Origin: Microbacterium murale
GTDB taxonomy: Bacteria > Actinomycetota > Actinomycetes > Actinomycetales > Microbacteriaceae
Assembly (NCBI RefSeq): GCF_030815955.1
Contig: NZ_JAUSXK010000001.1
Coordinates: 744,001 to 808,000 of the forward strand
Reading direction: 5' to 3'
DNA length: 64,000 bases
Shown here: positions 1-9,613 of the stretch, in pieces
Layout of the letters: the number at the start of each line of letters is the position of its first letter
Position numbering within the stretch: position 1 is the first letter of the stretch
Translations under genes and position numbers: made by a program
The notes under the pieces: model-generated
Told to the model about the DNA's origin: nothing
Seen by the model: only the letters and a program-made list of their open reading frames with translations
Databases searched by the model: none

Positions 1-2
1 GG

Positions 3-124
3 CAGAAGGTGTTCTATCGACTCGAGAATGAGCACGCGTCCCGTCTCGTCGCCGACGCGATCTTCCAGGCCGAGCATTCCTTGGGCGGCGTCCCCCGGCA
101 TCATCACGCGGATCGCCTGGCCGA

Positions 125-128
<4 letters not shown>
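3..128 (+). CDS. ArsR/SmtB-family metal-sensing regulator, 3' end only
   Basis: The window opens inside this gene; only the last 41 codons and the TGA are present. The readable part contains VFYRLENEHASRLVADAIFQ, which resembles the wing and last helix of ArsR/SmtB repressors, followed by a His-rich tail (RHHHAD) that could help bind metal. The stop overlaps the ATG of the downstream CDF exporter gene (ATGA at 125-128), so the two are translationally coupled. A metal-responsive repressor in an operon with a CDF exporter is a common arrangement, so control of zinc, cobalt or cadmium efflux is the likely role. The DNA-recognition helix lies outside the window, so subfamily cannot be judged. Confidence 0.75.
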
Positions 129-1141
<1,013 letters not shown>

Positions 1142-1195
1142 CCCGTGGCCGATCGCACCGACGAGCCGACCGGCCGGAGAGGACGTTCGCAGGAC

Positions 1196-1894
1196 TCACC
1201 CGCCCCGGCCGTGGACCGGCCTGGCGTTCGCCGGGGGCTTTCCGACCTCGTGAATGGTGTGGCCTCCGCACGCCGTCCTGGTCACGCTGGCCCGTTCGAT
1301 GCGCGACACCGCGAACCATCGCATCGCGTCGCGCAGGCGGCACCATCCGACGAGGTACCACTGGCCGTTCGTTGAGGCGAACAGCACGGGCTCGATGTCG
1401 CGGGTGGTCGTGACCCCATCCCTCGAGGTGTAGCGAATCCGAATCACCCGCTGCTCGGCCATCGCCTCCTCCAGTGCAGACCTGATGGCGCGCGACGCGG
1501 AGGTGGGGGCGTCGACCCACACGCGACGGGCCAGCTCATCGGCTCGTGCGCGGGTTCTGGGATCGAGGACGTCCATGATCTTCTGGATCCCCGCCGCTGC
1601 CAGATCGGAGTACGGGGCATCGGGTGCAGCGGACGCGGCAGCCATGATCGCCACGGCCTGCGCTGCGGACAGGCTGACCGGCGGCAAGGACGCACCTGCC
1701 GCCAACCCGTAACCGCCGCCGGGACCTGGACGCGACCAGACGGCCGCGCCGCTGCGGTTCAACGCATCGAGGTCTCTTTTGACCGTGCGCACGGACACCT
1801 CGAACTCTCTCGCCAACCGTTCGGCGGAGACACCCCGCGCGCCGCTGCGGCGCAGCATCTCCGAGAGCGCATGGAGTCGTTCTGCTCGCTTCAC
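1196..1894 (-). CDS. WYL-domain transcriptional regulator (YafY/PafC type)
   Basis: A 232-residue protein with an N-terminal DeoR-like winged HTH (residues about 5-60; VSAERLAREFEVSVRTVKRD) and a C-terminal WYL domain (about 125-215; RIRYTSRDG and WYLVGWCRLRDAMRWF). WYL proteins sense small ligands or nucleic acid and control nearby genes. It is divergent from the alpha/beta hydrolase at 1968, and the short gap between them contains a perfect TGTCA-N7-TGACA dyad, so it probably regulates that hydrolase and itself. It is somewhat shorter than the usual ~320-residue family because the region after the WYL domain is reduced. Confidence 0.88.
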   Translation of the reverse strand: MKRAERLHALSEMLRRSGARGVSAERLAREFEVSVRTVKRDLDALNRSGAAVWSRPGPGGGYGLAAGASLPPVSLSAAQAVAIMAAASAAPDAPYSDLAAAGIQKIMDVLDPRTRARADELARRVWVDAPTSASRAIRSALEEAMAEQRVIRIRYTSRDGVTTTRDIEPVLFASTNGQWYLVGWCRLRDAMRWFAVSRIERASVTRTACGGHTIHEVGKPPANARPVHGRGG

Positions 1895-1916
1895 CGCTCA
1901 GGCCCGAGTGAATTCA

Positions 1917-1933
1917 TGTCATAAATAGTGACA
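1917..1933. promoter_or_regulatory. Candidate WYL-regulator operator TGTCA-N7-TGACA
   Basis: TGTCATAAATAGTGACA is a perfect inverted repeat with 5-bp arms and a 7-bp AT-rich spacer. It lies in the 73-bp gap between the divergent WYL regulator and the alpha/beta hydrolase. Arms of this form are seen at targets of YafY/WYL regulators, so it is a good candidate operator. Binding is inferred. Confidence 0.55.
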
Positions 1934-1967
1934 CACCGTTGTCCGCAGGGGCTGCGAGAGTTGTGAC

Positions 1968-2708
1968 ATGACAACCACTTCGAGCGGCCCGACCATCATT
2001 CTCATCGCCGGCCACTGGCTGGGCGCTTGGGCATGGGATGACGTGCGCGAGCATCTGGATACCGACCACTCCCGCGCAACTGCGATCACATTGCCGGGCC
2101 TCGACCCCGACGACCCTGCGCGTTCGACCAGGACGCTCGACGACCAAGCTGAAGCGATCGGCGACATCCTCGCGCGACTCGAGGTCTCCGAGGAGCACCC
2201 TGCGATGATCGTCGCGCACAGCGGGGCGAACGCACCCGTCAGCCTCTTCCTCGACCGGCATCCCGAACTCGTCCAGCGGGTGGTGTGGGTCGACTCCGGC
2301 CCTGTATCGACGGGCAGCATCTTCGCTCCAGATCTTCCGGAGGAGGTGGAGGAGCTTCCGCTGCCGCCGTTCGACGTCGTCGCGCAGCAGGCGAGCCTCG
2401 AGGGGCTGAGCGCAGAGACCCTCGAGCGTTTTCGCGCCAGGGCGGTCCCTGAACCAGGGCCCGTGCTCCGTCAGCCCGTCGAACTCACGAACGACTCCCG
2501 CCGCAAGGTACCGACTACCCTGGTGTGCTGTTCGATAACGAGCGCGCAAGTGCTGGATCTGGCCCGGGGAGGACACCCCATGTTCGCCGAAGTCGCGAAC
2601 CTCGAAACTCTCGACGTCGTCGACCTGCCGACGGGCCATTGGCCGATGTGGAGCCGTGCCGGGGATCTTGCCGAGGTGATTCAGTCGGCGGCGTCACGAG
2701 CCAGCTGA
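1968..2708 (+). CDS. Alpha/beta hydrolase
   Basis: A 246-residue soluble alpha/beta-hydrolase fold protein. The oxyanion region IILIAGHWLGAWAWDD is near residues 11-25, the nucleophile elbow reads AHSGAN (Ser near residue 84), an acidic residue follows in the VVWVDSG strand, and a likely catalytic His is in DLPTGHWPMW near the C-terminus. The closest general group is the esterase/haloperoxidase-like hydrolases; the substrate is unknown. Its divergent placement next to a WYL regulator and a shared dyad suggests ligand-inducible expression. Confidence 0.82.
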   Translation: MTTTSSGPTIILIAGHWLGAWAWDDVREHLDTDHSRATAITLPGLDPDDPARSTRTLDDQAEAIGDILARLEVSEEHPAMIVAHSGANAPVSLFLDRHPELVQRVVWVDSGPVSTGSIFAPDLPEEVEELPLPPFDVVAQQASLEGLSAETLERFRARAVPEPGPVLRQPVELTNDSRRKVPTTLVCCSITSAQVLDLARGGHPMFAEVANLETLDVVDLPTGHWPMWSRAGDLAEVIQSAASRAS

Positions 2709-2749
2709 ACGGCACGCGCAACCCGAAGGGGCGAGTCGAATCCGTCCCG

Positions 2750-4052
2750 CTAGCCGACGGCGACCGGACGCAGGCCGATCTGCAGGACAGCCGGAGCAGC
2801 GCAGCAGCCAGCGGCGTTGTCGTCGAACTCACCCGATCCACCGCACACGCCGGTCTCGGGGAGGACGAGCTCGTTGCGCGCGGCGGCCTCGTGGTCTCCG
2901 GCGAGGTGCGCGGCGACACTGCGCACCTGCTCGTAGCCCGTCATAGCGAGGAACGTCGGGGCCCGGCCATAGGACTTGGCCCCGACGATGAAGGAAACCC
3001 TGTTCAGGCTGCACCAGCTCCCTGGCCCCGGTTGCCGCCACCGACCCGCAGGAGTGGATGTTCGGGTCGATCTCGGAGGCGATCCCCGCAGCGGCCTCGA
3101 GCGCCGGGTCCAGGTCGATGCGCAACTCGCGCAGCATCTCGGTGTCGGGACGGAACCCGGTGAGCGCGAACACGTGAGCGACGCCCGCGACCTCGCGGCC
3201 GTCCTCGGCGACGACGGTCAACGACTCGCCTACTCGACGCAGCTCTGCCACGCGGAAGCCGGTCAACAGGTCCACCAGTCCGGCATCGATCGCTTTGCGG
3301 GCACGAGATCCGAGCGCAGCGCGTTCCGGAAGTTCGTCTCCCGCGCCTCCGCCGAAGGCGTTCGCGGCACTTCCGCGGCGCAGCATCCAGGTCACTCGCG
3401 TTTCGGGCGACCTGCGCGCCAGCTCACTCAGCCGAAGAACGGCGTGCGTTGCGGAGTGGCCGGCGCCCACGACGACGACATGCGACCCGGCGAGCGCGGA
3501 CACGTCATCCGGAATGCGGTACGAGATCGAGTCCGATGCGTGGGTCTCCCCGAGTGCCGGGAACCCATCAGCGCCTGCCGGATTCGGAAGACTCCACGTG
3601 CCGGTCGCATCGATCACCGCCCTTGCACTCAGGCGGGCTTCGTTGCCAGCGAGATCCACCGTGTGCACCACGAAAGGTTGATTCTTCCGCCCAGCATCGA
3701 CGACCTTGTCGCGACCCTGGCGAGAGATGCCGGTCACGATCGTGGCGTACCTCATCTTCTCGCCCAGAACAACGGCGAGCGGGGCGAGGTACTCGCTGAC
3801 CCATTCCGCCCCGGTCGGATAGCCCGAGATCGGCGCCCTCCATCCTGTCGGCTCGAGAAGGCGGCAGGCCGCCGCATCCGTCAACTCCGGCCATGCCGAG
3901 AAGAGGCGCACATGACCCCATTCCGACACTGCGGCCGCAGGTCCATCCCCTCGTTCGACGACCAGCACATCCACGTTTCGTTCGGATAGATGCGCCGCTG
4001 CAGCAAGACCCTGGGGGCCGGCTCCGATGACGACGACAGGAAGCTCAGACAT
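2750..4052 (-). CDS. ArsO-like FAD/NAD(P)-dependent oxidoreductase, frameshifted near the 3' end
   Basis: The N-terminus has a dinucleotide-binding motif (VVVIGAGPQGLAAA, residues about 6-19), a second nucleotide site (VVVVGAGHSATH, near 195) and an ATG-type FAD motif (ALTGFRPD, near 295), as in flavin monooxygenase-like proteins of arsenic loci (ArsO). After PEQGF the frame changes: the family-like continuation (FIVGAKSYGRAPTF, then AMTGYEQVRSV and a Cys-rich tail with GCC) is read in another frame from about 2993 to the TAG at 2750. One extra base in the TTTCC tract (2993-2997, minus strand) explains it; removing it restores about 433 residues. The unshifted frame runs to a nonsense Arg-rich tail ending at 2829. 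ATG at 4052 follows GAGGAG. It is divergent from arsR. Sequencing error and real mutation cannot be told apart. Confidence 0.78.
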
Positions 4053-4085
4053 CACGTCTCCTCAGATCGAAAATCTTCAATACGA

Positions 4086-4129
4086 AGACTGTCACGCATC
4101 TATCGAAGAATGTCAATACGTGACAGACT
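4086..4129. promoter_or_regulatory. Candidate ArsR operator region between arsO-like and arsR
   Basis: AGACTGTCACG (4086-4096) and CGTGACAGACT (4119-4129) form an inverted repeat, 10 of 11 positions matching, separated by 22 bp of AT-richer DNA. It lies in the 83-bp divergent control region of the arsO-like and arsR genes. ArsR repressors bind dyads over promoters, so this is a likely operator serving both directions. Function is inferred. Confidence 0.5.
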
Positions 4130-4135
4130 ATCGAC

Positions 4136-4477
4136 GTGAGCCTCCCGACGACCATCGAAGCGACCGCCTGCTGCGTGCCGCGCATCACATCCTCGCTCAC
4201 TGCGGAGGATGCAGAACGAGTCGCCAAAGTGTTCAAGGCGCTCGGCGATCCGACACGAGTGCGGCTCATGTCGCTCATCGCCGCCGGCGAGGGCGGCGAA
4301 GCCTGCATCTGCGACCTCACCGAGCCTGTGGGCCTCTCCCAGGGGACCGTCTCGCATCACATGAAGCTCCTCGCCGATGCCGGTCTGGTCACGCGGGAGC
4401 AACGGGGCAAGTGGGCGTACTTCGCTCTCAACGACGGTGCGCTGGACGCGGCCGCCGACGCACTCCGCTCGGCGTGA
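4136..4477 (+). CDS. arsR: ArsR-family arsenic-responsive repressor
   Basis: A 113-residue winged-HTH protein with GTG start. The HTH is LSQGTVSHHMKLLADAGLV (residues about 70-88). Cysteines occur as a vicinal pair C12-C13 near the N-terminus and as C57/C59 (ACICD). This matches the actinobacterial arsenite-sensing layout in which an N-terminal Cys pair and a Cys near residue 55 bind As(III), as in Corynebacterium glutamicum ArsR, and differs from the E. coli CVC site in the recognition helix. Its stop overlaps the GTG of the MFS gene (GTGA at 4474-4477), so the repressor and exporter form one operon. Confidence 0.88.
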   Translation: MSLPTTIEATACCVPRITSSLTAEDAERVAKVFKALGDPTRVRLMSLIAAGEGGEACICDLTEPVGLSQGTVSHHMKLLADAGLVTREQRGKWAYFALNDGALDAAADALRSA

Positions 4478-5646
4478 CCAGCGTGGAAGCGCCACCTCGA
4501 CTGGGTGGTCGGCTCGCCGCGCTCTCGGTGGGCCAGGTCATCAGCTGGGGCATCCTGTTCTACGCCCTCATCGTCGCCTCCCCCGCGATCGCGGATGACA
4601 CCGGTTGGTCTGTCGCCCTGGTCACGTTGTCGTTCTCCTCCGGGCTGATCGCCTCCGCCGCGGCCGGGGTGTTCGTCGGGCGATGGCTCGACGCGCGCGG
4701 TCCTCGCCTCATCATGACCCTCGGTAGCGTCGTCGGCCCAGCGGGACTCGTCGTCGTGGCGCTCGCACCGAACCTCGCGGTCTTCACGGTCGGGTGGGTG
4801 ATCGCCGGCATCGCACAATCGGCCGTGCTCTATCAGGCAGCGTTCACGGTCATCGCTCGCCGGTACGGCACCCGTCGTCGAGGCGCGATGACGATCCTGA
4901 CACTGGCCGGAGGCCTCGCCTCCACAGTCTTCGCTCCGATCGTCGCTGGACTCCTCACCGTCACCGATTGGCGCACGACGTTCTTCCTTCTCGCAGGCTT
5001 CCTGCTCATCACCACTGTGCCGCTGCACTGGTTCAGCCTCGAGCGCGCCTGGACACCCGTCGCTCACGACGACAGCGTGCACGCGCACACCGTGAGAACG
5101 GTCATCCGCACCCGACGCTTCTGGATGCTGGAGCTTTCCATGCTCGCCCTGGCGGCTGCCCTCTTCAGCGTCACCCTCGCCCTCATCCCCCTCTTCACCG
5201 AGAAGGGCATGAGCTACGAGCTCGCCGCCTGGGCGCTCGGACTTCTCGGAGCGGGCCAGGTGATCGGGCGACTCCTCTATGTCGCGATCCCCCACACCGC
5301 AGCCCCTTGGATTCCCCTCGCGGCCACCGCCGGGCTGAGCGTCGTCTTCCTCGCCCTGCTCGCCCTCATCCCCGGCCCGCCGTGGCTGCTCATCTCGGTC
5401 GGCGTCGCCGCCGGGGCCGTCCGCGGCGCGCAGACACTCGTGCAGGGCTCAGCCGTCGCAGACCGCTGGGGCACGCGCAACTACGGGGCCATCAACGGCG
5501 TCTTCGCCGCACCCATCACTCTCGTCGGCGCCTTCGGTCCCGCGCTCGGGCCGCTTCTTGCGGTCGCCACCGGCTCCTATTCGGCCATGGCTCTGATCGC
5601 CGTAGGGCTGGCAGGCGTTTCGCTCGCCTTCGCCCGACTCTCCTGA
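4474..5646 (+). CDS. MFS transporter in the arsR operon
   Basis: A 390-residue membrane protein with about 12 hydrophobic segments (LSVGQVISWGILFYALIV first; GRWLDARGPR matches the MFS loop 2-3 motif). The start is taken at GTG 4474, which overlaps the arsR stop; the open frame reaches further upstream but only through arsR. Co-transcription with an arsenite-type ArsR and the divergent ArsO-like gene suggests it exports an arsenical or a product of the flavoprotein. It is not an ArsB or Acr3 family protein, and no GAPDH gene stands beside it as would be expected for ArsJ. The substrate is unknown. Confidence 0.82.
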   Translation: MTSVEAPPRLGGRLAALSVGQVISWGILFYALIVASPAIADDTGWSVALVTLSFSSGLIASAAAGVFVGRWLDARGPRLIMTLGSVVGPAGLVVVALAPNLAVFTVGWVIAGIAQSAVLYQAAFTVIARRYGTRRRGAMTILTLAGGLASTVFAPIVAGLLTVTDWRTTFFLLAGFLLITTVPLHWFSLERAWTPVAHDDSVHAHTVRTVIRTRRFWMLELSMLALAAALFSVTLALIPLFTEKGMSYELAAWALGLLGAGQVIGRLLYVAIPHTAAPWIPLAATAGLSVVFLALLALIPGPPWLLISVGVAAGAVRGAQTLVQGSAVADRWGTRNYGAINGVFAAPITLVGAFGPALGPLLAVATGSYSAMALIAVGLAGVSLAFARLS

Positions 5647-5653
5647 CGCCGCA

Positions 5654-8600
5654 TCAGGCGCGGCTGAAGCGCATCGTGACGATCTGGAACGGGCGCAATT
5701 CGAGCCGCACGCCATCGCCGTCGACAGTGACGCCATCGAGGGCGACCTCGCGTTCGAGCAGATCGGTCTGGCGCACGTCTGCGAACGCGAACCCGGTCGC
5801 GAGCGTTGCCTGAGCCCGGGTCCCCAGGGCTTCGTAGAGCCGCACCACGACGTCGCCGCTGCCGTCCTCGGCGAGCTTGACCGCCTCTACGACCACACCG
5901 GGATGGTCGACGATCACCAGAGGCTCGATCGCGTCGACAGCGGTGTTCGCGACACGACGAACGGGGAGATTGATGTGGTACCCCTCGGCGACGGTCTCGG
6001 CGACATCCGCGCCGATCACGAGGCCGACCCGTAGCTCGTGAAGACCCTGATCCTGCGCGGGGTCGGGGAACAAGGCCGAGCGGATGAGCGACAGCCGCGC
6101 GATCGTGATGGTTCCGCCGCGTTCATCGCGCTGTTCTCGCGTGACGTCGTGACCATACGTCGAATCGTTGACGATCGCGACGCCGAAGTCGGGCTCGGCG
6201 ACGCGAATCCACCGGTGGGCCACTGTCTCGAACCGCGCGGCATCCCATGAGGTGTTCGTGTGCGTCGGCCGCTCGATGTGGCCGAACTGGATCTCCGACG
6301 CGGCGCGGTCGGTGTGCAGGTCGAGAGGGAAGGCGAGCTTGAGCATCTTCTGCTTCTCGTGCCAGTCCAGCTCGAGGGCGAACGACAGCACGCGCGAGTT
6401 CTCGCCGAGACTGATCCGCTCGATGACGGTCGACGCACCGAACCCGCGCTCGACCACGACGGCCGACCCGTCGACCCCGATCGAGGCGACCTCGGTCAGA
6501 TCGGTGACGGTGTTGCGATAGTGCACATCCACGTCCCAGGCGTCCCACTGCGTAGGAGTGTCCCGATGCAGTTGCAGCAGACCCGCGGGGCGGCCGGGCA
6601 CCACGACGTCGCGTCCAGTCTGGAGATCGACGGCCGAGACGACCAAGCCGCGATCGTCCACCGTCGCGCGGACGATGCCGTTGTCGAGCACCCATCCAGT
6701 GGCGCCATCGCGCCGAGGCTCGACGTCGCTCGCGCTGTCCCCCACGCCGGCACCGAGCGCTACGAGGCCCTCCCTGGCATGCGGGGATGCGTTCGCGACG
6801 AGCGCCAGTGCGCCTTCACCGGCGAGCGCCCGCAGACTGTCGCCGATGAGCTCCTCGAGCTCGCGCGCCACGAAGGCGTAGTTGCGTTCGGCGTCCTGAT
6901 AGACCCATGCGATCGAGGATCCAGGCAGGATGTCGTGGAACTGCTGTAACAGGACGGTCTCCCAGACCCGCTGCAGCCGCTCTGCCGGATAGGGGGTGCC
7001 GATGCGTACGCTCGCGGTCGCGGCCCAGAGTTCCGCCTCGCGCAGCAGATGCTCGCTGCGCCTGTTGCCCTGCTTGGTGGCGAGCTGACTCGTGTACGTG
7101 CCCCGGTGGAACTCGAGGTACAGCTCACCCGACCAGACCTCCGGCCGGGGGTACTCGGCCTCAGCGGTCTCGAAGAACTGCCGAGGAGAGCTGTGCACGA
7201 CGCGCGGCGACCCTTCGAGCGATTCTGCACGGGCGACTGCTGCCGTCATCTCGCGCGTAGGCCCGCCGCCTCCGTCGCCGTAGCCGTAGGGAAGGAGCGA
7301 GACCGTGGCACGGCCCTTGTCGGCGAAGTTGCGCTCGGCATGGGCGAGCTCGTCGGCGGTCACGCGCGAGTTGTAAGTATCGACGGGCGGGAAGTGAGTG
7401 AACAGCCGCGTGCCGTCGATGCCCTCCCATTGGAACGTGTGGTGCGGGAACTTGTTCGTCTCGTTCCACGAGATCTTCTGCGTCAGGAACCAGCGAGTGC
7501 CGGCTGCCTTGGCGATCTGCGGCAGAGCGCCCGAATACCCGAAGGAATCCGGCAGCCATGCCTCTGGCGTGTCGATTCCGAATTCACGCAGGAAGAACGA
7601 CTTGCCCGCGACGAACTGCCGCGCCATCGCCTCAGACCCCGGCATGTTCGTGTCGGATTCGACCCACATGCTCCCCACCGGGATGAATCGGCCCTCGGCA
7701 ACACGTGCGCGGATTCGCTCGAACAGGTCGGGATAGTACTCCTTGACCCAGGCGTACTGCTGCGCGCTGGAGGCGACGAAGACGAAGTCGGGGTCTTCGT
7801 CCATGAGAGACAGGACGTTCGAGAAGGTACGCGCCACCTTGCGAACAGTCTCACGCACCGGCCACAGCCATGCGGAGTCGATGTGCGCGTGGCCGACGGC
7901 GTGCAGCGTGTGAGCGGAAGCGGATGCCGGCTTCGCCAGCACTGGCGCGAGGACCTCCCGTCCGGCAGCCGCGGTCCCGGCGACGTCGTCAGGGTCGACG
8001 ACGTCGATCATCCGCTCCAGCGCGACGAGGATGTCGGCGCGCCGCGGGGATCCATCGTCCAGTTCCTCCGCGAGGCCGCGCAGCGCGAGCGTGTCGGCGA
8101 GCAGATCCGCGACCTCGAGGTCGCGGAGGCGCACGTCGAGGTGGCGCAGTGTGTAGATGGGGTCGCCGCCCACGGTCGCGAGATCGCCGACAGGGGTCGG
8201 ATCGAATGTGAAAAGGCTTCCGACATCAGGGTTGGACGCCGCCTCGATGTAGACGTCGACCTCGCCCGCCTCGTCCACCGCTTCAGCGACAGCGTTGTTG
8301 AGCGGGGCGATCCCACGCACGGGCCTGCCTGCAACATCCCACACCATCGCCTCGCACTGGAAGCCCGGCTGGCCCTGGGTGAAGCCGAGATCGACGACGA
8401 TCTCGGCTCGTGTGCGCGCGGGCAGCGCGCCGTCAGCATCCCGCCACGATGCGGGGACGGCTCCATTCAGGCGGAACCAGGTCGTCCCCCACGGGCGCCC
8501 CCACAGATCACCGGGAGCGATCGGCGAGTACTCGCCGGCCGCCGCTTCCGCGAACGAAAGGGGTTCGCCTGCCGCGTCCCAGCGCGTGGCTGCGACCGGC

Positions 8601-8686
8601 GCGGACGCGCGGTGGATCTGGGATTGCAGTCGCTCGCGGACGAAGCGGTCGACGCGGAGGAGGGCAAGTCGGGAACGGTCGTGCAT
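5654..8686 (-). CDS. Alpha-mannosidase, glycoside hydrolase family 38
   Basis: A 1,010-residue cytoplasmic enzyme. The N-terminal 250 residues are the usual beta-sandwich, followed by the GH38 catalytic region: HAHIDSAWLWPVRET (zinc ligands His and Asp near residues 262-266) and AWLPDSFGYSGALPQI, with the Asp as catalytic nucleophile near residue 378. The C-terminal half is the large beta-sandwich typical of the family. It hydrolyses terminal alpha-mannosides using a divalent metal. The start at 8686 fits the family N-terminus; the open frame extends over the permease gene but that part is not coding. It is the last gene of the ABC operon, 32 bp after the permease, so it likely degrades the imported manno-oligosaccharide. 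Confidence 0.93.
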   Translation of the reverse strand: MHDRSRLALLRVDRFVRERLQSQIHRASAPVAATRWDAAGEPLSFAEAAAGEYSPIAPGDLWGRPWGTTWFRLNGAVPASWRDADGALPARTRAEIVVDLGFTQGQPGFQCEAMVWDVAGRPVRGIAPLNNAVAEAVDEAGEVDVYIEAASNPDVGSLFTFDPTPVGDLATVGGDPIYTLRHLDVRLRDLEVADLLADTLALRGLAEELDDGSPRRADILVALERMIDVVDPDDVAGTAAAGREVLAPVLAKPASASAHTLHAVGHAHIDSAWLWPVRETVRKVARTFSNVLSLMDEDPDFVFVASSAQQYAWVKEYYPDLFERIRARVAEGRFIPVGSMWVESDTNMPGSEAMARQFVAGKSFFLREFGIDTPEAWLPDSFGYSGALPQIAKAAGTRWFLTQKISWNETNKFPHHTFQWEGIDGTRLFTHFPPVDTYNSRVTADELAHAERNFADKGRATVSLLPYGYGDGGGGPTREMTAAVARAESLEGSPRVVHSSPRQFFETAEAEYPRPEVWSGELYLEFHRGTYTSQLATKQGNRRSEHLLREAELWAATASVRIGTPYPAERLQRVWETVLLQQFHDILPGSSIAWVYQDAERNYAFVARELEELIGDSLRALAGEGALALVANASPHAREGLVALGAGVGDSASDVEPRRDGATGWVLDNGIVRATVDDRGLVVSAVDLQTGRDVVVPGRPAGLLQLHRDTPTQWDAWDVDVHYRNTVTDLTEVASIGVDGSAVVVERGFGASTVIERISLGENSRVLSFALELDWHEKQKMLKLAFPLDLHTDRAASEIQFGHIERPTHTNTSWDAARFETVAHRWIRVAEPDFGVAIVNDSTYGHDVTREQRDERGGTITIARLSLIRSALFPDPAQDQGLHELRVGLVIGADVAETVAEGYHINLPVRRVANTAVDAIEPLVIVDHPGVVVEAVKLAEDGSGDVVVRLYEALGTRAQATLATGFAFADVRQTDLLEREVALDGVTVDGDGVRLELRPFQIVTMRFSRA

Positions 8687-8718
8687 AGCAGGCTCTTTCA
8701 GGAGATGAGGGGACTGAG

Positions 8719-9612
8719 TCAGCCCTTGACGGAACCGGCGAGCGCGAAGGACGAGCCGGAGAGTTTCTGGACGATGACGTACAGGACGACCATCGGCGCC
8801 GCGTAGAGCACCGAGTACGCCGCGAGCTGACCGTAGGCGATCGTGCCGTACTGGCCGAAGAAGTTGAAGATCGACACTGCCGCGGGAAAACGATCCGAGG
8901 TGAACAGGAGGACGAACGGGACGAAGAAGTTCCCCCACGCGCCAGTGAAGACGAAGATGAACACCACGCCGATGCCCGGTCGCATGAGAGGCACCACGAT
9001 GCGCGCCAGAGCCTGCATCGAACTCGCGCCGTCGACCCAGGCGGCCTCCTCGAGCGAGATCGGCACGGAGTCCATGAAGTTCTTCAGCATCCAGATCGCC
9101 ATCGGCAGCGATGTCGCCGACATGAACACGATGACTCCCCAGGTGGAATTGAGGAGCCCGAACGACACGAAGAGGGAGTAGACCGGCACCATCATGGCCG
9201 TGATCGGCAGGCCGGTACCGAAAAGGATCGCGTACATGAACGGCTTCTGGTAACGCGCTGCGTATCGCGAAAGCGGGTAGGCCGCCAGCAGCGAGACGAT
9301 GACCGTGATGACCGCCGTGCCGAGGGAGATCAGCACCGAGTTGAGCAGCGGCAGCCACGTGAGTTCCCAGGTCATGACGCCCGTGTAGTTGTCGAGCGTC
9401 CACGACTCCGGAATCCGCATCGAGACGGTGGCATTCGCATCGAACGACGCGAACACGACCCACAGGAGCGGCACGAGGAAGAGCACGCCGATGATGCTCA
9501 GGATGATGGACGCCGTCACTGTGTGAGCGCGCTTGCGCGGGGCTGACACGCTCAGTGACTTCCGCCCTGGCACGACGAGCGTGCGCGTCTCGGTCATGGT
9601 CTGCGCGGCCAT
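8719..9612 (-). CDS. Carbohydrate ABC transporter permease (MalG/LacG type)
   Basis: A 297-residue membrane protein with six predicted helices and the EAA loop, EEAAWVDGASSMQALARIVVPLMRPG (Gly in position), which contacts the ATPase. This is the CUT1 family second permease. The chosen ATG at 9612 lies just past the stop of the upstream permease gene (stop at 9614), so the genes are coupled. It acts with the permease at 9614 and the binding lipoprotein at 10524. No ATPase gene is present, as is usual for CUT1 systems that borrow a shared MsmK-like ATPase. Confidence 0.93.
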   Translation of the reverse strand: MAAQTMTETRTLVVPGRKSLSVSAPRKRAHTVTASIILSIIGVLFLVPLLWVVFASFDANATVSMRIPESWTLDNYTGVMTWELTWLPLLNSVLISLGTAVITVIVSLLAAYPLSRYAARYQKPFMYAILFGTGLPITAMMVPVYSLFVSFGLLNSTWGVIVFMSATSLPMAIWMLKNFMDSVPISLEEAAWVDGASSMQALARIVVPLMRPGIGVVFIFVFTGAWGNFFVPFVLLFTSDRFPAAVSIFNFFGQYGTIAYGQLAAYSVLYAAPMVVLYVIVQKLSGSSFALAGSVKG

Positions 9613-9613
9613 T

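Noticed and set aside
5654..9463. A 1,269-codon open frame through the alpha-mannosidase and permease genes
   Set aside because: Only the part from 8686 matches GH38; the rest is the antisense-phase shadow of the permease gene in GC-rich DNA.
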